NCBI GenBank assembly: GCA_029309925.1
Contig: JARKND010000001.1
Span: 2,604,001 to 2,668,000, forward strand
Length of the DNA: 64,000 nucleotides
Source: Fulvivirgaceae bacterium JP3-4
GTDB taxonomy: Bacteria > Bacteroidota > Bacteroidia > Cytophagales > Cyclobacteriaceae
Direction: 5' to 3'
Shown here piece after piece: positions 32,245 to 41,710 of this stretch. Every line of letters begins with the position of its first letter. Position 1 is the first letter of the stretch. The notes beneath the pieces were generated by a model. That model worked only from the letters and a program-made list of their open reading frames with translations, was not told the origin of the DNA and made no database searches. The position numbers were made by a program, and so were the translations under genes.

Positions 32245-33609
32245 ATGAAACTTCTGACGACAATTTTCCTCGCCCTGTTTTGCATTTTTGCAGCAGCACA
32301 ACAGCCACAGTCATCTGCTTCGCGCGAAATTGTTTTCGAAGACGTGGCTGTGATCACCATGGTGCGGAACGAAGTGAAAGAGCATCAGACTGTTGTTACG
32401 AAAAACGGAAAGATCACGGGTGTTGGACCTGTGAAGAAAGTGAAGTATGGTAAAGATGCCCTTGTTATCGATGGCCGCGGTAAATACCTGATGCCGGGCC
32501 TGGCGGAAATGCACGGTCACGTCCCTCCGATCGATGACCTCCAGCCGATGAAAGATGTTCTCGAACTTTTTGCCGTCAACGGGATCACTACCGTGCGTGG
32601 AATGCTTGGCCATCCCCGGCACCTTGAGCTGCGGACGATGGTCAACGAAGGTAAACTTATTGCTCCTCACTTCTACACGACTGGCCCATCGATCAACGGT
32701 ATGAGCGTAACGTCACCAGAGGCCGGAGCTGAGATGGTTCGCCAGCAGAAAAAAGCGGGCTACGATTTTCTAAAGATGCATCCGGGCTTATCACGCGCAA
32801 AATTCGATTCAATTGCCGCGACTGCAAACAAGTTGAAGATTCCCTTTGCAGGTCACGTGTCATTCGGTGTCGGTGTGTGGAGAGCGATTGAAGCGGGCTA
32901 CTCCTCTATCGATCACCTCGATGGGTTTGTTGAAGGTTTGGTGCCGGGCATAGAGACGTTGGTTGAACAACAGACGGGCCCGTTCGCACTTCAGGTTGCA
33001 GATCGAGCCGACACCACAAAAATTCCACAGCTCATGCAGGCATTGAAGGCAAAGAATATCTGGGTTGTGCCGACACAATCGCTCGCGGAGCGCTGGTTTT
33101 CACCACATTATTCTTCAGATGATTTCCGGAACGATCCGCATAAAAAATACATGAGTCCCAATACGATGGATCAATGGATCAAGTCAAAAGACAACCTGAT
33201 GAACGATCCGAATTATAACGTTTCGAAAGCTGAAGCATTTTTAAAGCTGCGGAGGAAACTTGTGCGCGAGTGTCAGAAAAACGGTGTCGGCCTTTTGCTG
33301 GGATGCGATGCGCCACAAATCTTTAACGTGCCCGGCTTCTCAACACACAATGAACTTGAATACCTTGTGCTGGCGGGCCTTACACCATACGAGGCATTGA
33401 AAACCGGTACCGTGAACGTTGCGCAGTACCTGAAAATAAAAGACGCGGGCACGATCCAGGTTGGCAGCGTTTCAGATATGATTCTTCTGAATGCCAATCC
33501 GCTTGATGACATCAGGAATGTTAAATCACAAGCAGGCGTAATGATCGGAACGAAGTGGATGGACAAATCCTTTATTGACAGCGCACTAAAACGCCTGGAA
33601 AGACAATAG
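32245..33609 (+). CDS. secreted amidohydrolase (imidazolonepropionase-like)
   Basis: Metal-dependent hydrolase of 454 residues with a signal peptide (LFCIFAAAQ, about 1-18). The metal-binding HGH motif is in LMPGLAEMHGHVPP (near 90). The remaining ligand regions are LKMHPGLSRAKFD, FAGHVSFGVGVWRAIEAGY, SSIDHLDGF and LLLGCDAPQIFNVPGFS with the catalytic Asp. The composite beta-sandwich at both ends (VVTKNGKITGVGPVKK, VSDMILLNANPLDD) is typical. Relatives hydrolyse cyclic amides, prolyl dipeptides or related bonds; the substrate is not predictable. It is followed after 61 bases by a gamma-glutamyltransferase-like gene in the same direction. Confidence 0.88.
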   Translation: MKLLTTIFLALFCIFAAAQQPQSSASREIVFEDVAVITMVRNEVKEHQTVVTKNGKITGVGPVKKVKYGKDALVIDGRGKYLMPGLAEMHGHVPPIDDLQPMKDVLELFAVNGITTVRGMLGHPRHLELRTMVNEGKLIAPHFYTTGPSINGMSVTSPEAGAEMVRQQKKAGYDFLKMHPGLSRAKFDSIAATANKLKIPFAGHVSFGVGVWRAIEAGYSSIDHLDGFVEGLVPGIETLVEQQTGPFALQVADRADTTKIPQLMQALKAKNIWVVPTQSLAERWFSPHYSSDDFRNDPHKKYMSPNTMDQWIKSKDNLMNDPNYNVSKAEAFLKLRRKLVRECQKNGVGLLLGCDAPQIFNVPGFSTHNELEYLVLAGLTPYEALKTGTVNVAQYLKIKDAGTIQVGSVSDMILLNANPLDDIRNVKSQAGVMIGTKWMDKSFIDSALKRLERQ

Positions 33610-33670
33610 ACGAATACTGTTGTTTTAGAAATTACGAGCACCTAACTTTTTGACGTTAACCTAAACCACA

Positions 33671-35512
33671 ATGAGAAAAATAGTCTTATCACTATTGCTA
33701 TGCTTTGCATTCCTGGCAGCACAAGCGCAATCAACTCAAAAGCCTGTACTCCACGGAAAACACTGGATGGCCATCACAGGCAAGCCCCTGGCAGCAACTG
33801 CAGGTGCAATGATCTTTCAGAAAGGCGGAAATGCTGTTGATGCATCATGCGCGATGGTTGCAGCAACATGCACGATGTGGGATGTATTAAGTTGGGGCGG
33901 AGAAACACAGGCGCTCATCTACAATCCAAAAACAAAAAAAGTTATCGGCATTAATGCACTGGGAATTGCTCCCACGGGTGCGACTGCTGAGTTCTTCAAG
34001 TCAAAAGGAATGAACTATCCACCGGAATACGGCCCACTCTCAGCGGTGACGCCTGGAACACCCGGAGGACTCTGCTATATGCTGGCTGAGTTCGGTACGA
34101 TGAGTCTGAAAGATGTTCTCGCTCCTGCAATGACACTTGCAGAAGGATATCCGATAGAAGCACAGACTGCCAATGCCATGGAGCGTGGCAAGAAACAAAT
34201 TAAGGAATGGCCCTATTCAAAATCTGTTTTCCTTCCACACCTGGGTGAAGAACGCGAGGCGCCCGTTGCTGGAGAAATTTTCAAGCAGCTCGACCTTCTT
34301 GAAACCTTGCGAAAGATGGTTGAAGCTGAAGCGCAAGCCTTGAAGAAAGGCAAGAGCAGAAAAGAGGCCATCTATGCAGCACAGGATCGTTTTTATAAAG
34401 GAGATATTGCACAGGAGTTCGTTCGCGGCAGCAAAGAACAAGGCGGTCTGATCACCATGGAAGACCTTGCGAAATGGAAAGTTATCCAGGAAGAACCGCT
34501 CAAAGTAAATTACAAAGGGATTGACGTATACAAACTGTCGCAGTGGACACAGGGACCGATGATGTTGCAGGCGCTCAACATGCTGGAAAATATCGATGTG
34601 AAGAGCATGGGCTTCAACTCTGCAAAGTATATCCACACGATGTACCAGGTCATGAACCTGACCTTTGCCGATCGTGATTTCTACTATGGTGATCCTTACT
34701 TCGCACCGGAAGAACCGATTACCGGCTTGCTCTCAAAGGAATATGCAAAGGCGAGAGTGAAGGAAATCAATTGGGAGAAGAATAATGCGAAAGCTGCCCC
34801 TGGCGATCCGTATCCCTTCGAGGGCAAAGTGAATCCATACAGCGACTACCTGAAACAATGGAAGCAGGCTTCGCTCGACAAACCCGTGTCACCTCTGGAT
34901 GAAAATTATCTGAACCAGGTTTTTTTAGGAACCACTTCCGTGGAAGCTGCCGACAAGGAAGGATGGGTTGTATCCATTGTTCCGAGTGGAGGATGGCTTC
35001 CGGCATGCATTGCAGGCAAGACCGGCATTGGGATGAGTCAGCGCATGCAAAGCTTTGTCACCGATCCAAAACTGAATCCTTACAATGTGGTTGAACCTGG
35101 GAAACGACCCCGTGTAACACTCACGCCAACCATGGCACTCAAGGATGGAAAGCCTTACATCTCGTTTGGTGTGCAGGGCGGTGACACACAGGACCAGAAC
35201 CTGCTTCAATTCTTTATCAACATGGTTGAGTTCGGAATGAATGTGCAGGAAGCCACAGAAGCACCAAACATCAACACCTATCAGTTCTATCTTTCGCTGG
35301 GCGGTGAGGACCGAAAACCAAAGCCTGGTAACATCCTGCTGCATGAGAGCACTCCACCGTATGTGCGAAAGGAACTCGCGCAGATGGGTTACCGGTTAAC
35401 GTATGACGATCGGACCTCCGGCCCTATCAATGCAATCTATTTTGACTGGGAGCACGGCAGCTTCTGGGGTGGCTCGAGCAATCACGGAGAAGATTACGGC
35501 ATCGGCTGGTGA
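33671..35512 (+). CDS. gamma-glutamyltransferase-family secreted protein
   Basis: N-terminal-nucleophile hydrolase of 613 residues with a signal peptide (LCFAFLAAQAQ, about 1-19). The N-terminal part shows MAITGKPLAATAGAMIFQKG and GGNAVDASCAMVAATC, and the later GPLSAVTPGTPGGLCYMLAEFG. The processing site region is NQVFLGTTSVEAADKEGWVV, where a Thr would become the catalytic residue of the small subunit; the classical TTH is altered to TTS. The C-terminal GVQGGDTQDQNLLQFFINMV is typical. It probably transfers or cleaves gamma-glutamyl or related amide bonds in the periplasm. It may be co-transcribed with the amidohydrolase. Confidence 0.88.
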   Translation: MRKIVLSLLLCFAFLAAQAQSTQKPVLHGKHWMAITGKPLAATAGAMIFQKGGNAVDASCAMVAATCTMWDVLSWGGETQALIYNPKTKKVIGINALGIAPTGATAEFFKSKGMNYPPEYGPLSAVTPGTPGGLCYMLAEFGTMSLKDVLAPAMTLAEGYPIEAQTANAMERGKKQIKEWPYSKSVFLPHLGEEREAPVAGEIFKQLDLLETLRKMVEAEAQALKKGKSRKEAIYAAQDRFYKGDIAQEFVRGSKEQGGLITMEDLAKWKVIQEEPLKVNYKGIDVYKLSQWTQGPMMLQALNMLENIDVKSMGFNSAKYIHTMYQVMNLTFADRDFYYGDPYFAPEEPITGLLSKEYAKARVKEINWEKNNAKAAPGDPYPFEGKVNPYSDYLKQWKQASLDKPVSPLDENYLNQVFLGTTSVEAADKEGWVVSIVPSGGWLPACIAGKTGIGMSQRMQSFVTDPKLNPYNVVEPGKRPRVTLTPTMALKDGKPYISFGVQGGDTQDQNLLQFFINMVEFGMNVQEATEAPNINTYQFYLSLGGEDRKPKPGNILLHESTPPYVRKELAQMGYRLTYDDRTSGPINAIYFDWEHGSFWGGSSNHGEDYGIGW

Positions 35513-35559
35513 AATCAGGAGGCGGGGAGCCGGGACCCGGGAAGCCGGTAAAAATTTGA

Positions 35560-35600
35560 GGTCGCCAACGCAGTGGGTACTGGTTGGCGACCTTTTTTAT
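35560..35600 (+). terminator. intrinsic terminator after the GGT-like gene
   Basis: Perfect 10-bp stem GGTCGCCAAC (35560-35569) and GTTGGCGACC (35583-35592), followed by TTTTTTAT. Confidence 0.88.
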
Positions 35601-35739
35601 TTACTGCAAATTCGTCAGTCGTCATTCACATTTCGTAATTCCCATATACCCACCAGTACGGATATCGAATACCATTATCACGGTATAGTTCGGCAGGCGC
35701 ATTCAGTATAGCTTTATATCGGCTTTTAATCCCGCTGAT

Positions 35740-35805
35740 ATGAGGAAGGTTCTGATTCTTCTTTTCATTTTGGTTTCAATTGCGTTGCTCACTACACAGT
35801 TGTGA
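35740..35805 (+). CDS. possible 21-residue membrane micropeptide
   Basis: ATG-initiated frame encoding MRKVLILLFILVSIALLTTQ plus Leu and a TGA stop. It has two positive charges followed by a single hydrophobic helix, as in known bacterial small membrane peptides. It lies in an otherwise gene-free gap, upstream of a structured segment and a terminator. A hydrophobic run of this length can arise by chance, so support is modest. It could instead be a leader peptide for the RNA that follows. Confidence 0.3.
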   Translation: MRKVLILLFILVSIALLTTQL

Positions 35806-35806
35806 G

Positions 35807-35950
35807 GCGTGGGGATCTAGCCGTTTTGAAATGCTTTTTCCCGTCTCGCTGAGCAACTGCGGATAACCTTCGGGTTGTCCGTATCGCTCAGTCGACTTGT
35901 AAAACCTTTTGGTAGTAATAATCGGTCGTTTAGGTGAATTGGCTTAGTAA
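35807..35950 (+). ncRNA. candidate structured RNA with UUCG-capped stem
   Basis: The plus strand holds a two-tier hairpin. The inner stem GCGGATAACC-TTCG-GGTTGTCCGT (35859-35882) has ten pairs including two G-U, capped by a stable C(UUCG)G tetraloop. The outer stem is CTGAGC (35849-35854) with GCTCAG (35886-35891). It is followed by a strong plus-strand terminator at 35951-35978, although no plus-strand gene other than the micropeptide lies between this and the previous terminator at 35592. The exact 5' end is not known. It matches no RNA family I recognise. Confidence 0.4.
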
Positions 35951-35983
35951 AAAGGAGTCTCAGACCGAAGACTCCTTTTTTTA
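35948..35983. terminator. bidirectional intrinsic terminator
   Basis: AAAGGAGTCT (35951-35960) pairs with AGACTCCTTT (35969-35978), eight-base loop. Seven or more T on the plus side and five on the minus side. It ends the MacB-type gene on the minus strand and a rightward transcript from the gap. Confidence 0.85.
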
Positions 35984-35987
35984 TTTC

Positions 35988-38378
35988 CTACTCCCACTTC
36001 AGCGTCTCTGCAGGGTTCGTTTTAGACGCCCTGACGGAGTGAAATCCAACAGTGACAGAAGACACCCCGAGCGCTATGATGGCCGCCAGCGCGTAGATCC
36101 AAAGGCTCACGTCTGCCCTATACGCAAACTGTTCCAGCCATTGTGAGGAAGCGAAATACGCGATGGGAACGGAGATCACAACAGCGATCAGTACCAGCAT
36201 GGCAAACTGCTTGTTCAGCATTACGATAATGTTGGCTACGGTTGCCCCTAACGCCTTGCGGATGCCAATCTCTTTTGTCCGTTGTTCAGCAGTGTAGGCA
36301 GAAAGACCGAACAATCCGAGGCATGAAATAAAGATTGCCAGTATCGTAAACATTCCTACGGCCTTGCCGAACACAGCTTCCTTTTCAACCATCTGCGCAA
36401 AGTTGTCTTCAAGGAAATGGAATTGCATCGCCTCATCCGGAGCAAGGGCTTTCCATTTTTCCTGGCAGAGCTTGAGAATCCTTTCAACCGAACCCGGTTT
36501 TACCTTCAACGAGAGCTGTGTTAAGTTGCTGCTGCTGATGCGCTTGTCCTTTTCGTAGCGCAGGGCAAGTGGCCCTACCTGATTGCGAAGTGATTCCCAA
36601 TGAAAGTCACGCACAACACCAATGATCGTAAATTCTTTATTGACGACTTTGCCGATCGGGTTAGCAATTCCCAATGCCCTGATTGCGCTTTCATTAAAAA
36701 TGACTGCTGCAGTGTCTGATGCGATTTCCGGATTGAACCATCTTCCCTCAGCAAGTTTATATTTCATGACTTCCTGTAGCTGCCCATCGCCAAAATTTGT
36801 GCTGACGCTCAGCGCCTGCTCCATCGTGTCGAGCTGAAACGCCACATAGGCCATCATGTACTTGTTACCCGGTTGGCCACCATGCGCAGAAGCCGCAATC
36901 ACATCCGATTCATTAGCCAGTTCATCGCGGAAAGCGTAACGGTTTGGAAGTTGATAGGCATTGTCGATCGTAAGGACATTTTCCTGTTCGAATCCCAGAT
37001 CACGCTCCGACATGAACGACAACTGTCGCACAACGATTGTCGTTGCAATTATTAAGGTAATGGAAATCGAGAATTGAAATACGACCAATGCATTTCTGAA
37101 ACCAGATGATGATGTGCCGGTCACCGTTCCCTTGAGCACTCGGACAGGCTGGAATGACGTGAGATAAAAAGCCGGGTACAAGCCCGACACGATTCCGGTA
37201 ATGATTGTGAACGCGAGGACGATCAGCATTGCTGCAGGCTGAGTCCAGAGATAGCTCGGCATTGCCTGACCAGTAACCCACAAAAATGCCAGCACAAAGA
37301 GCTCGTAAAGCCCGAGGGCGATGACCAGTGCGATAAGACTGAGTACTACAGATTCAATCAGAAACTGAATCACCAATTTACCGCGAGACGTTCCCAATGA
37401 CTTGCGAACACCTACTTCTTTTGCTCTGCGGGTAGCCCGCGCGGTAGAAAGGTTAATAAAGTTCACAGAAGCCAGCACCAGGATAAAACATGCAATGACC
37501 GCAAAGATGTAGACATTCATTTCGTTGCCGCCTGCTGACAGCTCAAAGTTCGCCCTGGACTTCAAATAAATGTCATGCAGGGGTGTAACGTGAAAACGAA
37601 TGGAATTTGCATCGCTCCTGTACTCTTCTACGGAATTTTTACCCATCGATTTTCCAACGGCAGGATAAACAGTCTTCTCGATTAATTGATTGAGCGCGTC
37701 TTCCAGATCCTGCTGTGAGGTGCCATCTCTCAGCAATGTATAATTGTAAACTGATGCGGATCCCCATGAATACTTGTCCATCGCCTCAAGTTTAAGCGAT
37801 GTCCACACTCCAGCCTGCATGTGCGAATTGCCTTCGGTGTCCCTCACGATCCCAGTCACTGTAAATTCTTCCCTTTCCTTTCCGATTTGAAGTACCTTAC
37901 CCACGCCATCGCTTGTATTAAAAAATTTCAACGCCATGCTCTCGGTGATCACCACGGACGAGGGCTGCGATAATGCATTTTTATCCCCGGCTATGAACGA
38001 ATAATTAAACACAGAAAAGAATGCAGAATCAGCCTGATACAATTGCTCCTGAAATGTCTGATCACCGATTCTTATCTCTTCGTTTCTGCTTCTGCGGAAT
38101 CGCGTCCAGTGTTCGATACCTGCAAATTGCTTTGGCAGGTGTTCACCGAGCAACTCAGTGGCTATTGCAAATTGGCCCATCCCGAAGAAAGAAATGCCTA
38201 CCCGATAAATCCGCTCGCCTTTCGCGAAGTGCCGGTCATAGCTCCACTCTCCGTATGCGTAAAAGAAAATCACGAGACTGCAGGCGAGTCCTACTGCCAG
38301 GCCGAAAATGTGGATGAAGGAATAGAGGAACTGGCGTTGCAGGTTCCGTACGGTTATCGTCAGGATGTTCCGAAGCAT
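35988..38378 (-). CDS. MacB/FtsX-type ABC transporter permease
   Basis: Inner-membrane permease of 796 residues with two MacB_PCD-FtsX units. Each unit has a large periplasmic domain followed by three helices; one extra membrane helix opens each half. Segments: MLRNILTITVRNLQRQFLYS at the start, FtsX helices near 285-310, 335-360 and 380-405, and again near 675-700, 725-750 and 760-785. The family motif RAKEVGVRKSLGTSRGKLVIQ appears in half one and TKEIGIRKALGATVANIIVM in half two. No ATPase gene is adjacent. Such permeases in Bacteroidota use an ATPase encoded elsewhere and move substrates mechanically, often peptides, antibiotics or lipoproteins. Confidence 0.92.
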   Translation of the reverse strand: MLRNILTITVRNLQRQFLYSFIHIFGLAVGLACSLVIFFYAYGEWSYDRHFAKGERIYRVGISFFGMGQFAIATELLGEHLPKQFAGIEHWTRFRRSRNEEIRIGDQTFQEQLYQADSAFFSVFNYSFIAGDKNALSQPSSVVITESMALKFFNTSDGVGKVLQIGKEREEFTVTGIVRDTEGNSHMQAGVWTSLKLEAMDKYSWGSASVYNYTLLRDGTSQQDLEDALNQLIEKTVYPAVGKSMGKNSVEEYRSDANSIRFHVTPLHDIYLKSRANFELSAGGNEMNVYIFAVIACFILVLASVNFINLSTARATRRAKEVGVRKSLGTSRGKLVIQFLIESVVLSLIALVIALGLYELFVLAFLWVTGQAMPSYLWTQPAAMLIVLAFTIITGIVSGLYPAFYLTSFQPVRVLKGTVTGTSSSGFRNALVVFQFSISITLIIATTIVVRQLSFMSERDLGFEQENVLTIDNAYQLPNRYAFRDELANESDVIAASAHGGQPGNKYMMAYVAFQLDTMEQALSVSTNFGDGQLQEVMKYKLAEGRWFNPEIASDTAAVIFNESAIRALGIANPIGKVVNKEFTIIGVVRDFHWESLRNQVGPLALRYEKDKRISSSNLTQLSLKVKPGSVERILKLCQEKWKALAPDEAMQFHFLEDNFAQMVEKEAVFGKAVGMFTILAIFISCLGLFGLSAYTAEQRTKEIGIRKALGATVANIIVMLNKQFAMLVLIAVVISVPIAYFASSQWLEQFAYRADVSLWIYALAAIIALGVSSVTVGFHSVRASKTNPAETLKWE

Positions 38379-38471
38379 TTTGAAAGAGTTAACAGATTCC
38401 GCAGTTCAAACACGGTGCCATTGGCTAATTTACTATAAATGAACCTGTTGCGAAAGGTAATCTTCGTGGGA

Positions 38472-38489
38472 TGTATCGGTTTCGATACA
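38472..38489. other. short hairpin in the permease/radical-SAM gap
   Basis: TGTATCG-GTTT-CGATACA, perfect 7-bp stem. It is 8 bases beyond the radical SAM stop codon on the minus strand, but no T tract follows it. It could help 3'-end stability. Confidence 0.4.
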
Positions 38490-38496
38490 GTAAGCC

Positions 38497-39396
38497 TTAC
38501 GGGAGTGATACATCAAGGATGCCATTTCTGATTCCAATTTCACGGCAAAGGCGCGTGGCCAGGACAGCTAATGCTGCGTGATATTCCTGTGGCGGATAGG
38601 GATAGATCCGGTAGAGCTTCTTGTAGTCTGGGATGAGATGCGGGAATTTGCGCTCGAGAAATTTTCGATAGAGCACTTTACTGTCGGAAGGCTGAGAGCC
38701 GAACAGCGTCAGCCCACCGATGAGTATGTAGTCAGCACCGTGCTCTTTTGCTGCGCGGATCATCTTCGTCAGTTGTTCTTCAGAATCGGAGATGAAAGGC
38801 AGGACGGGGATACAATTAACGCCAACAAACATTCCGGCTTCCTTGCACTTCTGCATGGTCTCGAGTCGCTGCTGCGGAAGGGGCGCACCTGGTTCTAAAG
38901 CTGAGGCTATCGCGGGATCCAGTGTTGACATTGAAAATGAAAGGATTGCTCCTCGCGTAAACTTTCCACGCAGGTCTGCTGCATGAACGGCAACGCGATC
39001 TATTTCCTTCAGCAAGTCCAGGTCTCGGAGGATCATCTCCGATTTGGTGATCATCAAAACCGGAAAACGATGGTTTAAAATTGTTTCAAGAAATTGACGT
39101 GTAAGTCTATATTTCTCCTCAGCCCTAAGATATGGATCAGTAGCGGACGCAAGTGCAATGATCCCGTACTGATCCTTCTTAGCACGAAAGGCAAGTTGTC
39201 GGTCGAGCACCTCTGCCCCATTGAGTTTCACCGACAAGGTCTCTGCCATGTTCTCTCCATACTTGCTTCCGCGGATGTAGCAGTACTGGCAATTCATGCT
39301 GCAGCCTTCATACGGATTCAAGGTATAATCATCGAGAAACCAGTTGTCGCGCTTTTTCTTTTTGTTCAGAATCGATTTGACGAGAATTGTCTTCAT
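38497..39396 (-). CDS. radical SAM protein (spore-photoproduct-lyase/PA0069-like)
   Basis: Iron-sulfur radical SAM enzyme of 299 residues. The cluster motif is CSMNCQYC (CxxxCxxC, near residues 31-38) in NPYEGCSMNCQYCYIRGS. Further blocks are ASATDPYLRAEEKYRLTRQ, PVLMITKSEMILRDLDLL, SFSMSTLDPAIASALEPGAP and VGVNCIPVLPFISDSEEQL. Members of this group are related to spore photoproduct lyase, but the substrate is unknown. ATG at 39396 is preferred; a GTG at 39402 is the alternative. The gene is separated from glpK by a gap containing 8-bp repeat units. Confidence 0.85.
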   Translation of the reverse strand: MKTILVKSILNKKKKRDNWFLDDYTLNPYEGCSMNCQYCYIRGSKYGENMAETLSVKLNGAEVLDRQLAFRAKKDQYGIIALASATDPYLRAEEKYRLTRQFLETILNHRFPVLMITKSEMILRDLDLLKEIDRVAVHAADLRGKFTRGAILSFSMSTLDPAIASALEPGAPLPQQRLETMQKCKEAGMFVGVNCIPVLPFISDSEEQLTKMIRAAKEHGADYILIGGLTLFGSQPSDSKVLYRKFLERKFPHLIPDYKKLYRIYPYPPQEYHAALAVLATRLCREIGIRNGILDVSLP

Positions 39397-39403
39397 GTGC
39401 ACG

Positions 39404-39488
39404 CGTGCTCAAGTGCTCGTGTGAGCAAGTTTGTCAGCTTTTGCGAAGTTGAGCATTGTCACGAACCTATGACATGACCACCTGAACA
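39404..39488. repeat. degenerate copy of the 8-bp repeat element
   Basis: On the plus strand TGCTCAAG, TGCTCGTG and TGAGCAAG follow one another with period 8 (39406-39429). Towards the other end CATGACCA and CCTGAACA (about 39472-39487) give the reverse-complement type. This matches the outer arms of the 5579-6064 element in unit, period and orientation. Confidence 0.5.
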
Positions 39489-39490
39489 CA

Positions 39491-40978
39491 TCATTCACTC
39501 ATCCACCCCATCGTTCTCTTCACCGCTTTCTTCCAGCCGCTGTAGAGTTTGTTTCGGACCGAATCATCCATCGAAGGTTTGAAACACTTTTCGATCTTCC
39601 GGTTTTTAATGATATCATCCTTCTTCCACATTCCTATTTGAATAGCAGCAAGGTATGCGGCACCCATGGCTGTAGACTCGATCACTTCAGGACGATCGAC
39701 TTCAGTGCCAAGGATGTCAGACTGGAATTGCATCAGGATATTATTCGCACAAGCGCCACCATCCACTTTCAGACTCGCGAGCCTGATTCCGGAGTCTTCC
39801 TGCATCGCGTTGACGAGATCTTTGGTTTGATATGCCAGTGACTCCAGTGTGGCCTTTATGATGTGATCCTTGCCTGTGTCTCTTGTGAGGCCAAAGATTG
39901 CTCCGCGCGCGTACATGTCCCAGTATGGCGCACCCAATCCCGCGAAAGCGGGAACAACATACACTTCGTTTGACCCGAGTGCCTTGGCGGCAAAATATTC
40001 AGAATCTTTTGACTGATCGATCAGGTGAACGCTGTCGCGCAGCCATTGGACTGCAGCACCTGCGATGAACACACTTCCTTCAAGTGCGTAGTCCACCTTG
40101 CCCTCCAGTCCCCATGCGATTGTTGTAATCAATCCATTCTTCGAAAGCTGGATATTTGTGCCCGTATTCATGAGCATGAAACAACCAGTTCCATAAGTAT
40201 TTTTTGCCATGCCCGGCTTAAAGCAAGCCTGGCCGAACAGTGCAGCCTGCTGATCCCCTGCAACGCCCGCGACCGGAATTGATTTTCCATCAATAACAAA
40301 ATCGCCAAAATGATGAGCCGATGGTTTCACGTCAGGAAGCAGTGACTTCGGGATCTGAAGCGCATCAAGCATCTTCTCATCCCACTTCAGCTGACGAATG
40401 TCGTACAGCATCGTACGAGATGCATTGGTATAATCAGTTGCATGGACTTTTCCTTTCGTCATGTGCCAGATCAGCCACGAGTCAATGGTGCCGAATGCAA
40501 GCTCGCCCTTTGCAGCGCGGTCGCGTGCACCTGCAACGTTGTCGAGGATCCACTTCACTTTCGTGCCTGAAAAATATGAATCGATCACAAGACCTGTTGT
40601 CTTTCGCACGTGATCTTCAAGTCCTTGAGACTTCAGCTCTTCACAGATTGGTGCCGTGCGTTTATCCTGCCAGACGATTGCATTGTAGATGGGCTCGCCT
40701 GTTTTCCGGTCCCAGACCACTGTGGTCTCTCGTTGATTCGTGATTCCGATCGCGGCAACCGATGACGGATTTACTTTGTGATCAGCCATTACTTTGTTCA
40801 ACGTGCCGAGCTGCGTTGACAGGATCTCACGAGGATCATGTTCAACCCATCCCGACTGCGGAAAGATCTGCCGGAACTCCTGCTGGGCAATCCCTACGAT
40901 TCCGCCTCCTTCGTTAAAAAGAACGGTGCGCGAACTTGTTGTTCCCTGATCGATGGCGAGAATAAACTTTTTACTCAT
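39491..40978 (-). CDS. glpK: glycerol kinase
   Basis: Phosphorylates glycerol to glycerol-3-phosphate (EC 2.7.1.30) in the cytoplasm. The 495-residue length is normal for GlpK. The ATP-binding start is [18 protein letters not shown]. Further marks are the glycerol-binding [16 protein letters not shown], the [12 protein letters not shown] block, [11 protein letters not shown]-like [32 protein letters not shown], and [17 protein letters not shown]. It follows glpF with only a three-base gap; together with the trehalase gene this forms one operon. Uptake through GlpF and trapping by GlpK is the standard glycerol entry route. Confidence 0.96.
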   Translation of the reverse strand: MSKKFILAIDQGTTSSRTVLFNEGGGIVGIAQQEFRQIFPQSGWVEHDPREILSTQLGTLNKVMADHKVNPSSVAAIGITNQRETTVVWDRKTGEPIYNAIVWQDKRTAPICEELKSQGLEDHVRKTTGLVIDSYFSGTKVKWILDNVAGARDRAAKGELAFGTIDSWLIWHMTKGKVHATDYTNASRTMLYDIRQLKWDEKMLDALQIPKSLLPDVKPSAHHFGDFVIDGKSIPVAGVAGDQQAALFGQACFKPGMAKNTYGTGCFMLMNTGTNIQLSKNGLITTIAWGLEGKVDYALEGSVFIAGAAVQWLRDSVHLIDQSKDSEYFAAKALGSNEVYVVPAFAGLGAPYWDMYARGAIFGLTRDTGKDHIIKATLESLAYQTKDLVNAMQEDSGIRLASLKVDGGACANNILMQFQSDILGTEVDRPEVIESTAMGAAYLAAIQIGMWKKDDIIKNRKIEKCFKPSMDDSVRNKLYSGWKKAVKRTMGWMSE

Positions 40979-40981
40979 AAA

Positions 40982-41686
40982 TCAGAAGAGAAGGTTATAC
41001 AGCCACGCTCCAAGAACACCACCGATGAATGGCCCGACTACGGGAATCCAGCTATAACCCCAGTCGGAATGACCTTTACCGGGAATCGGCAGGATGAAAT
41101 GTGCAAGGCGAGGAGAAAAGTCGCGGGCAGGATTGATAGCAAAACCTGTTGTTCCTCCGAGGCTCAGACCGATTGAAATGATCAAACCTCCGACCACGAT
41201 CGGATTGAGTCCTTCGGCAAACTTGTTTGCACCGATGAAGAGAATCGCGAGCACGAGGATCATCGTTGCAAATATTTCGGAAAACAAATTCGAAAAAGTT
41301 GAGCGGATCGCTGGACCTGTGCAAAACACGGCAAGCTTAAGGCCTGGATCTTCCGTACGCGACCAGTGCGGCAGGTAGAACAGCCATACGAGCACAGCCC
41401 CGGCAAATCCACCAGCAAACTGCGCCAGCATGTAGCCCGCCAGTTGCGAAGAAGGAAAATCTCCGGCAAGGGTGAGCGCCAGGGTGATAGCAGGATTGAG
41501 ATGGGCCCCGCTGATTCTGCCCACTGCGTATACCGACAGCGTAACGGCAAGTCCCCACGCAATGACCACGAACAGCGTACCTGCATTTTCTCCTTTGGTT
41601 CCGCGCAGGAGGACGTTGGCAACGACACCGTCACCGAGGACGATGAGCAGCATGGTGCCTAAAAATTCAGCTAGATAGGGCGACAT
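40982..41686 (-). CDS. glpF: glycerol uptake facilitator (aquaglyceroporin)
   Basis: Inner-membrane channel of 234 residues with six helices and two NPA half-helices. The NPA motifs are GAHLNPAITLAL (64-66) and GFAINPARDFSPRL (185-189). The Asp after the second NPAR is the mark of glycerol-conducting members, as opposed to water-only AqpZ. Length is slightly short but includes all helices. It lies between the trehalase gene (24-base gap) and glpK (3-base gap), all on the same strand. The frame also shows the usual WGLAVTLSVYAVG pore helix 2. Confidence 0.95.
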   Translation of the reverse strand: MSPYLAEFLGTMLLIVLGDGVVANVLLRGTKGENAGTLFVVIAWGLAVTLSVYAVGRISGAHLNPAITLALTLAGDFPSSQLAGYMLAQFAGGFAGAVLVWLFYLPHWSRTEDPGLKLAVFCTGPAIRSTFSNLFSEIFATMILVLAILFIGANKFAEGLNPIVVGGLIISIGLSLGGTTGFAINPARDFSPRLAHFILPIPGKGHSDWGYSWIPVVGPFIGGVLGAWLYNLLF

Positions 41687-41710
41687 ATTGGAGTTATTTA
41701 GTTGATTGGC

